A stretch of 12,425 nucleotides of DNA from an uncultured Mycoplasmatota bacterium. GTDB lineage: Bacteria > Bacillota_I > Bacilli_A > RF39 > UBA660. Each line of letters opens with the position of its first letter. The first letter of the stretch is position 1. The DNA is taken from assembly GCA_900546245.1 (NCBI GenBank), contig URBY01000034.1, positions 1 through 12,425 on the forward strand, written 5' to 3'. The notes under the pieces were generated by a model that made no database searches, was not told the DNA's origin, and was given only the letters and a program-made list of their open reading frames with translations. Made by a program: the position numbers and the translations under genes. Positions 6,643 through 12,425 of the stretch are shown here, one piece after another.

Positions 6643-6655
6643 GAGGTTAAATATG
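6643..6655 (+). promoter_or_regulatory. ribosome binding site that fixes the recD2 start
   Basis: GAGGT at 6643-6647 lies 5 bases before ATG 6653. The in-frame GTG at 6641 overlaps this site and is unlikely to be the start. Confidence 0.7.
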
Positions 6656-8845
6656 AAAGACTATATAAAAGGAACATTTAAAAAGATTATATTTAAGTCA
6701 GATCAAAATTATATAATAGGTTTATTTAAAGTTAGTGATACAAATACTGCTGATTTAGAAGAATATATTGGTTCAACTATAACATTTACTGGGTATTTTC
6801 ATGAACTTACTATAGATGAAAAATACATGTTTTATGGTGAACTTGTAGATAATCCAAAATATGGACTTCAATATAAAGTAAATGAATATGAAAGAGTTAA
6901 ACCAGAGGGAAAAGATGCAATTATTGATTTTTTATCAAGTGATTTATTTCCTGGAGTAGGTGAAAAAAGTGCTAAACAAATAGTAAACACTTTAGGTGAT
7001 GATACATTAAATCTAATAATGGAAGATTATTCTAACCTGTTACTTGTACCAAATATGAAAGAAGCAAAAGCAAAAAATATACATGATATATTAAGTAAGT
7101 ATAATGAAAGTTATGATACTATTATATATCTTACTTCAATAGGCTTTTCTATGAAAGATTCAATGCTTATATATAATAATTATAAAGAAATGACAAAATA
7201 TATAATAGAAGAAGATGTGTATGCCATAATAGATGATATTGATGAAATAAATTTTGCTAAAATAGAATTAGTTCGTAAAAATCTTAATATAAGTGATTTA
7301 GATGGAAGAAGAATTATGGCACTTGTTATATATGTAATGAACGATTTATGTTTTAAAAATGGAGATACATTTCTTTACTTTGATGAAATATATGATGGAG
7401 TTATTAAACTACTTGACTATGAATTTAGTAAAGATGAATTTTATGATATTTTAATAGAAATTGCAAATACGGGTAAAATAAAAATTGAAGAAGATGAATA
7501 TTACTTAAAAGAATATTTTGATTCAGAAAATAATATAGCAAATACAATTTATCATTTAACTAATAAAAATGATACAAAGTATAAAAAAATCGAAAAAGAA
7601 ATTGAATCACTTGAAAATTATTTTGATGTTTCTTATAATGAAAAACAAATTTTAGCAATTAAAAATGCTTATGAAAAAAATTTCAGTATAATAACAGGTG
7701 GACCAGGAACAGGTAAAACAACTATAATAAAGGCAATTGTAGAACTTTATAGAAGACTACATAAATATAGTTATGATGAGCTTACTAGTAAACTTATATT
7801 ACTTGCGCCAACTGGAAGAGCCGCTAAAAGAATGAGTGAATCATGTCTTCTTCCAGCATATACAATACATAGGTTTTTAAAATGGAATAAAGAATCTAAT
7901 AAGTTTTTAGTAAATGAAAGTAATAAATCTAATGCAGAATTTGTAATAATAGATGAAGTAAGTATGATTGATGTTAATTTACTTGATAATTTATTTAAAG
8001 GACTTAGTAAAAATATAAAAATAGTTATGATAGGTGATTATAATCAGCTTGAAAGTGTTGGACCAGGTAAAGTATTAAAAGATTTAATTGATAGTGATAT
8101 GATTAATGTAACTTTTTTAAATGAACTTTATAGACAAGATGAAAATTCTTATATAGCAACTCTCGCTTCAGAAATAAAGAAAAATGATTTAAGTGAAGAC
8201 TTTTTAACTAAAAAAGAGGATTATAGTTTTATAGAGGCAAATGCATCTAATTTAAAAAAATATATTGAAAAAGTATGTTTAATGGCAATAGAAAAAGGAT
8301 ATTCATCTGATGATATACAACTATTAGCGCCAATGTATAAGGGTGAAAATGGTATAGATAATTTAAATAAATTACTTCAAAGTATATTTAATCCTGATAG
8401 AGGACAAAATAGTATTGTATCAAAAGATGTAATTTATAGAGAAAATGATAAAATTTTACAACTTGAAAATGATCCTGATAATAATGTATTTAATGGTGAT
8501 ATTGGTTATATCATGGATATTACTGGAAGTACAATAACGGTAGATTTTGATGGTAATATTGTAAAATATACACCAAAAGATTTTATTAAAATTAAACATG
8601 GATATGCAATTAGTATTCATAAGGCACAAGGTAGTGAATTTAAACTTGTTATATTACCAATAATATTTTCATACAGAATTATGCTTTATAAAAAAATAAT
8701 TTATACAGCAGTAACAAGAGCAAGAAATAATCTAACTATTATTGGTGATCCATCATCTTTTGTCTATGCTGTTAATAATGAAAATGTATATGAAAGAAAA
8801 ACTAAATTAAAAGATAGATTATTATCATATTTAATGAATATTTAA
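6653..8845 (+). CDS. recD2: RecD2-type SF1B 5'-3' DNA helicase
   Basis: This is a RecD-like helicase of the RecD2 (YrrC) class, which works without RecB and RecC and is linked in Bacillus to fork progression, recombination and mutation avoidance. At 730 residues the length is normal. The N-terminal region carries the RecD2 start (YIKGTFKKIIFKSD) and a helix-hairpin-helix stretch (FPGVGEKSAKQIV, about 99-111). The motor has Walker A GGPGTGKTT (349-357), Walker B VIIDEVS with D434-E435, GDYNQLESVGPG, a LYRQ motif, motif V SIHKAQGSE (about 654-662) and motif VI VTRARN (687-692). All key residues are intact. No clear terminator follows, so the transcript probably runs into the 52-aa gene. mutS lies just beyond that, in a separate unit. 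Confidence 0.95.
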   Translation: MKDYIKGTFKKIIFKSDQNYIIGLFKVSDTNTADLEEYIGSTITFTGYFHELTIDEKYMFYGELVDNPKYGLQYKVNEYERVKPEGKDAIIDFLSSDLFPGVGEKSAKQIVNTLGDDTLNLIMEDYSNLLLVPNMKEAKAKNIHDILSKYNESYDTIIYLTSIGFSMKDSMLIYNNYKEMTKYIIEEDVYAIIDDIDEINFAKIELVRKNLNISDLDGRRIMALVIYVMNDLCFKNGDTFLYFDEIYDGVIKLLDYEFSKDEFYDILIEIANTGKIKIEEDEYYLKEYFDSENNIANTIYHLTNKNDTKYKKIEKEIESLENYFDVSYNEKQILAIKNAYEKNFSIITGGPGTGKTTIIKAIVELYRRLHKYSYDELTSKLILLAPTGRAAKRMSESCLLPAYTIHRFLKWNKESNKFLVNESNKSNAEFVIIDEVSMIDVNLLDNLFKGLSKNIKIVMIGDYNQLESVGPGKVLKDLIDSDMINVTFLNELYRQDENSYIATLASEIKKNDLSEDFLTKKEDYSFIEANASNLKKYIEKVCLMAIEKGYSSDDIQLLAPMYKGENGIDNLNKLLQSIFNPDRGQNSIVSKDVIYRENDKILQLENDPDNNVFNGDIGYIMDITGSTITVDFDGNIVKYTPKDFIKIKHGYAISIHKAQGSEFKLVILPIIFSYRIMLYKKIIYTAVTRARNNLTIIGDPSSFVYAVNNENVYERKTKLKDRLLSYLMNI

Positions 8846-8846
8846 T

Positions 8847-8907
8847 TCTCTTTAGTAAATAATATAAATGGCATTATTTTTGCCAAAATCAGATTATTAA
8901 AGAGGTG
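8847..8907 (+). promoter_or_regulatory. Structured leader that may hide the SD of the 52-aa gene
   Basis: CTCTTTA (8848-8854) is complementary to TAAAGAG (8898-8904), which overlaps the SD AGAGGTG (8901-8907). With G-U pairs and the adjacent bases the helix reaches about 12 pairs (8847-8858 with 8894-8905). It encloses a hairpin TGGCA/TGCCA (8869-8873 with 8881-8885). No T run follows, so it is not a + strand terminator. A weak TATAAA at 8863-8868 could be a -10, but I find no -35. The helix is AU-rich, so its stability is uncertain. Confidence 0.4.
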
Positions 8908-8913
8908 AAACAA

Positions 8914-9072
8914 ATGAAAAAAACACTAGGAATGATGGTACTTGGAGCCGGTATGGGTGCAGCATCAGTTTATATGTATGACCAATATAAATCTGGTAAC
9001 TTAAATAAAATCGCTAAAAAGGTTAGTAAAGCCGGCAGGGATGTATCAAAAATGATAGATGATCTGAACTAA
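8914..9072 (+). CDS. 52-aa single-pass membrane protein with amphipathic tail
   Basis: This short gene starts with ATG after a strong AGAGGTGA (8901-8908). The product begins MKK, then has one hydrophobic helix at about 4-22 rich in Gly (LGAGMGAAS, a glycine-zipper-like pattern). Residues 29-51 form a likely amphipathic basic helix (KIAKKVSKAGRDVSKMIDD). No signal-peptidase site is evident, so it probably stays in the membrane with the basic helix at the inner face. The layout resembles small YtxH-like Bacillota proteins, but I cannot assign a family. G+C looks higher than in the neighbours (GGAGCCGG, GCCGGCAGG), which suggests selection on the protein sequence. It lies 68 bases after recD2 and is closed by its own terminator. 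Function unknown. Confidence 0.8.
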   Translation: MKKTLGMMVLGAGMGAASVYMYDQYKSGNLNKIAKKVSKAGRDVSKMIDDLN

Positions 9073-9101
9073 GAAAAAATCAAATGATTTTTTCTTTTTT
9101 T
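9071..9101 (+). terminator. Rho-independent terminator after the 52-aa gene
   Basis: An 11-bp perfect stem (9071-9081 with 9086-9096), loop AAAT, has a T tail to 9101. The stem begins inside the TAA stop of the 52-aa gene. Confidence 0.85.
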
Positions 9102-9124
9102 ATCTGTTTTTTCTTTTTAAAATT

Positions 9125-9133
9125 TGTTATAAT
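9125..9133 (+). promoter_or_regulatory. Extended -10 promoter of mutS
   Basis: TGTTATAAT gives TG, one base, then a perfect TATAAT (9128-9133), 21 bases before ATG. No convincing -35 is found in the T-rich upstream stretch. Confidence 0.6.
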
Positions 9134-9142
9134 AGTGGCTAG

Positions 9143-9157
9143 TAGGTGAAGTATATG
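9143..9157 (+). promoter_or_regulatory. ribosome binding site that fixes the mutS start
   Basis: TAGGTGA (9143-9149) lies 5 bases before ATG 9155. The in-frame GTG at 9146 is part of this site, so it is not the likely start. Confidence 0.75.
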
Positions 9158-11698
9158 ACAAGAGAAGAAGTAGATAGAAATAAAATAACTCCAATGATGA
9201 AACAGTATTTAGAAATAAAGGATGAAAATCTTGATAATATACTATTTTTTAGACTTGGTGACTTTTATGAGATGTTTTTTGATGATGCTGTTACAGCATC
9301 AAGAGAGTTAGAACTTACTCTAACAGGTAAATCATGTGGATTAGAAGAAAGAGTTCCAATGTGCGGAATACCTTATCATGCTGCAAATATATATATAGAA
9401 AAATTAGTAGATAAAGGTTATAAAGTTGCGATATGTGAACAAACAGAAGACCCTAAAAATGCTAAAGGTATTGTAAAAAGAGATATAGTGCAAATCATAT
9501 CATCAGGAACAAGAATGAATAGTGAATTTTTAGATGAAGGATCAAATAACTTTATAGGAGCAATCCTTGATTTAAAATATTCATATGTAATTAGTTATGC
9601 AGATATATCAACAGGTGAAGTTTATTCATTTATAAAAGAAAGAGATAATGATTTATTAATCAATGAAGTACTTGAAAGAAATATAAAAGAAGTAGTTGTT
9701 AATACTGATTTTGATAAAATTGTACTTGATACTTTAAAAAGAAATTATAATATAACTATTTCACTTTATAATAATAAAAATCTAATAAATGATTATAGTA
9801 ATGTTTATAAAGATATAAAAGATGATAGGATAATAGAAGGAATAAAGTATTTATTATCATACTTAGAAAATACACAAAAAAGAAGTTTATCACATCTTCA
9901 AAGTGCAATTATAGTAAAAGAAGATTCTTTCTTAAGAATGAATATACATACTAAAAGAAATCTAGAACTTACTGAAAATATAAGAACAAAAGAAAAGAAA
10001 TATTCACTTTTATGGTTACTTGATAAAACAAAGACAGCAATGGGTAGTAGAAAACTTAAAAACTATATATTAAATCCAATTATAGATAAAGAAAAGATAG
10101 AACATAGATATGATATAATTGATACTTTAATGAAAGAATTTATTTTAAAAGATGAATTAAGAGAATATTTAAATGATGTATATGATCTTGATAGACTTGC
10201 AGGTAAAGTAGCATTTGGTTCTGCTAATGCAAGAGATTTATTACAATTAAAAAATTCATTAAAAGTATTACCTAATATAAATGAAATATTAAAGAAAATT
10301 AATTATAAAAGTATTAATGAGTTTAGAGATTTATATGATTTACTTGAAAAATCTATATATGAAGATGCTCCTATTACATTAAAAGAAGGATATTTAATAA
10401 AAGAAGGATATAATAGTGAACTTGATGAATTAAAATCTTCTAGAAAAGGTAATAAGGATTTTGTATCTAAATTAGAACAAGAAGAAAGAGATAGAACTGG
10501 AATAAAAACATTAAAGGTAGGATACAATAGAATATTTGGTTATTATATTGAAGTTAGTAAAGGTGCATGTAAAGATATAAAAGAAGAATATGGTTATGAA
10601 AGAAAACAAACACTTGCTAATTGTGAAAGATTTATAACACCTTTATTAAAAGAAAAAGAAGCACTTATTTTAGGTGCAGAAGAAAAAATTATTAATTTAG
10701 AATATGATTTATTTATTGAAATAAGAAATATTGTAAAGAGTAAAATACCTTATATACAAGATTTATCACATACTATAAGTGAAATCGATGTATTATCATC
10801 TTTAGCAGTCGTTGCAGAAGAAAATAATTATGTAAGACCAAAACTTAATAATGATAATGTAATTAATATAGTTGAAGGAAGACATCCAGTAGTTGAAAAA
10901 GTATTAACTGGTGAATTTGTTTCAAATGATATTAAAATGGATAAAGATGATACAATTCTTTTAATAACAGGACCAAATATGTCAGGTAAATCAACATATA
11001 TGAGAGAAATGGCTATAATCGCAATAATGGCTCAAATAGGATCTTTTGTCCCTGCTAAAGAAGCAAATCTTCCTATATTTGATAAAATATTTACAAGAAT
11101 AGGAGCCAGTGATGATTTAGTATCTGGTGAATCAACATTTATGGTTGAAATGATGGAAGCAAATAGTGCAATAGAAGGAGCAACTAAAAATAGTTTAATA
11201 TTATTTGATGAATTAGGTAGAGGTACATCAACTTATGATGGTATGAGTTTAGCTGCTGCTATTATAGAATATATACATGATAAGGTAGGAGCAAAAACAT
11301 TTTTTTCAACACACTATCATGAATTAACAGATTTAGAAAAACATCATAAACACTTAAAAAATGTACATGTATCTGCAAAAGAAGAAAATGGTAATATTAC
11401 ATTCCTTCATAAAATAATGAGTGGACCTGCTGATAAGAGTTATGGTGTACATGTTGCAAAACTTGCTAAATTACCTGATGAACTTATAAAAAAAGCAGAA
11501 GAAATTCTTTCTAAATATGAGAAAAATGGTAATAATATTAAAAATATTGAAACAAGTACTCAAATATCATTTGATTTAGAAGAACCAAAAGAAGAAAATA
11601 AAGTAGTTGAAGAATTAGAAAAGATTAATCCACTTGAAATGACACCAATTGAAGCAATTAATAAACTATTTGAACTTAAAGGTATGTTGAAAAAATAA
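9155..11698 (+). CDS. mutS: DNA mismatch repair protein MutS
   Basis: MutS recognises mismatches and small loops in DNA and starts repair with MutL. The 847-residue protein is full length. The mismatch-binding domain carries the F-x-E motif in GDFYEMF (F37, E39). Connector, lever and clamp domains follow (GYNRIFGYYIEVSK, about residues 453-466, is typical). The ABC ATPase has Walker A GPNMSGKST (606-614), the signature ESTFMVEM, Walker B LILFDELGRGTS (D685, E686) and the H-loop STHYHE (H720). These show a MutS1-type repair protein rather than MutS2, which lacks the F-x-E domain. Near the C-terminus QISFDL (803-808) resembles a sliding-clamp-binding motif, and PIEAINKLFELK is the usual MutS tail. 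mutL does not follow directly. It has its own promoter and terminator. Confidence 0.98.
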   Translation: MTREEVDRNKITPMMKQYLEIKDENLDNILFFRLGDFYEMFFDDAVTASRELELTLTGKSCGLEERVPMCGIPYHAANIYIEKLVDKGYKVAICEQTEDPKNAKGIVKRDIVQIISSGTRMNSEFLDEGSNNFIGAILDLKYSYVISYADISTGEVYSFIKERDNDLLINEVLERNIKEVVVNTDFDKIVLDTLKRNYNITISLYNNKNLINDYSNVYKDIKDDRIIEGIKYLLSYLENTQKRSLSHLQSAIIVKEDSFLRMNIHTKRNLELTENIRTKEKKYSLLWLLDKTKTAMGSRKLKNYILNPIIDKEKIEHRYDIIDTLMKEFILKDELREYLNDVYDLDRLAGKVAFGSANARDLLQLKNSLKVLPNINEILKKINYKSINEFRDLYDLLEKSIYEDAPITLKEGYLIKEGYNSELDELKSSRKGNKDFVSKLEQEERDRTGIKTLKVGYNRIFGYYIEVSKGACKDIKEEYGYERKQTLANCERFITPLLKEKEALILGAEEKIINLEYDLFIEIRNIVKSKIPYIQDLSHTISEIDVLSSLAVVAEENNYVRPKLNNDNVINIVEGRHPVVEKVLTGEFVSNDIKMDKDDTILLITGPNMSGKSTYMREMAIIAIMAQIGSFVPAKEANLPIFDKIFTRIGASDDLVSGESTFMVEMMEANSAIEGATKNSLILFDELGRGTSTYDGMSLAAAIIEYIHDKVGAKTFFSTHYHELTDLEKHHKHLKNVHVSAKEENGNITFLHKIMSGPADKSYGVHVAKLAKLPDELIKKAEEILSKYEKNGNNIKNIETSTQISFDLEEPKEENKVVEELEKINPLEMTPIEAINKLFELKGMLKK

Positions 11699-11701
11699 AT
11701 T

Positions 11702-11727
11702 AGATTACAAATGTGTAATCTTTTTTT
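11702..11727 (+). terminator. Rho-independent terminator after mutS
   Basis: AGATTACA (11702-11709) pairs with TGTAATCT (11714-11721) across a 4-base loop; a T run extends to 11727. Confidence 0.85.
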
Positions 11728-11734
11728 ATGATAC

Positions 11735-11762
11735 TTGCATTTTTTAGAAAAAAATATATAAT
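11735..11762 (+). promoter_or_regulatory. Promoter of the surface-protein gene
   Basis: TTGCAT (11735-11740) and a perfect TATAAT (11757-11762) are 16 bases apart, 7 bases after the mutS terminator. Confidence 0.65.
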
Positions 11763-11791
11763 ATATTCAAAACAAAAAGGGGGATTTTTAA

Positions 11792-12425
11792 ATGAAAAAA
11801 TTTATGAGTGATGTTTTATGTGTATTTTTAATTATTTTGTCAGTTATAATGATTGTATTTTTGTTAAAAAATAAAAATAATCCTAAGTATATAAATAAGG
11901 ATTATGATTCTTATTATAAAAATAGTTCTTTAGCTATGAAAGATGATTTAGATAATGAAAAAGAAAATATTAGTAAAAATGAAGAAACAAATAAAAATTT
12001 AGAAAATGTTTCTAAAAATGATAATAATTCTAATTTAAATGAAGAAATACAAAATAAAAAAGTAAATACTATAAATAATGAGGAAAAATCAGATATAAAA
12101 AATAATAATGTAAATAATGAAACTAATAATAATAAAAATATAAATATAAGTAATAGTAAAGATAAAGAAGATAAAAATAATATTACAAATGATAAAAAAG
12201 AAGATGAAAATAGTAATAGTGATGTTAAAAATGATAATGAATCTAAAGAAGACAATAAAAATGATCAGAGTACAAATATAAGTAATGATGAAGATAAGAA
12301 AGATAATGAATCAAATGATGATAGTAATCAAAAAAATGATGAAAATAACAATTTAAATGATAATAAATCAAAAAATAATTTAGTAAGTTATAATGGATGG
12401 TTAAAAATAGAAAATAATACATTAG
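11792..12425 (+). CDS. Membrane-anchored or exported protein with Asn/Asp/Lys/Glu-rich linker, 3' end cut off
   Basis: The frame is open from ATG 11792 to the window end (211 codons plus one base). Purine-rich AAGGGGG at 11777-11783 lies 8 bases upstream. The product starts MKKFMSD, then has a hydrophobic helix at about 8-25 (VLCVFLIILSVIMIVFLL) that acts as a signal anchor or uncleaved signal. Residues 26-197 are extremely rich in Asn, Asp, Lys, Glu and Ser without Cys or Trp, a flexible spacer typical of surface proteins. A sequence that looks folded starts near 198: SYNGWLKIENNTL. This recalls the first strand of glycoside hydrolase family 5 cellulase-like proteins (G-x-L-x-V...LV...G...LRG), but the diagnostic part lies outside the window. 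N- and C-sides carry similar charge, so topology is inferred from the spacer. Confidence 0.8.
   Translation, partial: MKKFMSDVLCVFLIILSVIMIVFLLKNKNNPKYINKDYDSYYKNSSLAMKDDLDNEKENISKNEETNKNLENVSKNDNNSNLNEEIQNKKVNTINNEEKSDIKNNNVNNETNNNKNINISNSKDKEDKNNITNDKKEDENSNSDVKNDNESKEDNKNDQSTNISNDEDKKDNESNDDSNQKNDENNNLNDNKSKNNLVSYNGWLKIENNTL

Noticed and set aside
6641..6652. GTG start for RecD2
   Set aside because: It overlaps the SD sequence; ATG 6653 has the right spacing.
8869..8885. Terminator after recD2 (TGGCA/TGCCA hairpin)
   Set aside because: The stem is only 5 bp and is followed by AAAATC rather than a T run, so it is not a + strand terminator; it is kept only as part of the possible leader structure.
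9146..9154. GTG start for MutS
   Set aside because: The GTG is part of the AGGTGA ribosome binding site of ATG 9155.
11914..12255. Reverse-strand 113-aa Ser/Leu/Phe-rich reading frame
   Set aside because: It is the mirror of the Asn/Lys/Glu/Asp-rich coding strand; no SD, no promoter, and composition explained entirely by the + strand gene.
11940..12380. Tandem DNA repeat in the Asn-rich region
   Set aside because: AAT/GAT/AAA codons recur, but I see no fixed repeat unit or period; it is low-complexity coding sequence.

Overview
The window is a strongly AT-rich stretch of a low-G+C Gram-positive type (Bacillota) chromosome. TGA is used as a stop: rsmE ends in TGA, overlapping the next start as ATGA, and Trp is TGG. 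This argues for the standard bacterial code rather than the Mycoplasma code. AGA dominates for Arg. Most ribosome binding sites have the core AGGTGA/GAGGTG, and most transcription units end in a hairpin followed by a T run. An uncultured Bacilli/RF39-like or Clostridium-like lineage would fit, but the window cannot settle the genus. No rRNA, tRNA, CRISPR array, insertion sequence or phage gene is visible.

Layout. 1-1428: the end of an M3-family oligoendopeptidase (pepF-like) followed by dnaJ, apparently one transcript closed by a terminator that overlaps the dnaJ stop. 1446-3586: a divergent HD-GYP-type protein (+) and a stand-alone ClpA/ClpB-D1-type AAA+ ATPase (-). These converge on a shared bidirectional terminator that contains both stop codons. 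3587-3724: a divergent promoter region with two TACTAGTA octamers, one of them the core of a 20-bp perfect palindrome. 3725-5229: rsmE translationally coupled to an unrecognised membrane-anchored acidic protein. 5222-6597: a tightly packed promoter/terminator overlap, then mtaB. 6653-9072: recD2 and a 52-aa single-pass membrane protein whose Shine-Dalgarno sequence can pair with sequence just after the recD2 stop. 9125-11698: mutS as its own unit. 11735-12425: the start of a membrane-anchored or exported protein with a long Asn/Lys/Asp/Glu linker, cut off by the window end as a folded domain begins.

How it hangs together. dnaJ, rsmE and mtaB match the tail of the classical Bacillus dnaK operon (hrcA-grpE-dnaK-dnaJ-prmA-rsmE-mtaB). 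Here prmA is absent from its expected place, and the HD-GYP and AAA+ genes lie between dnaJ and rsmE. The products therefore cover protein folding and turnover (DnaJ, PepF, the ClpB-like ATPase), rRNA/tRNA modification (RsmE, MtaB) and genome maintenance (RecD2, MutS). Most of the window is housekeeping. The parts least explained by known genes are the HD-GYP/AAA+ insertion with its operator-like sequence, the TM-anchored acidic protein, the 52-aa protein with its leader, and the truncated surface protein.
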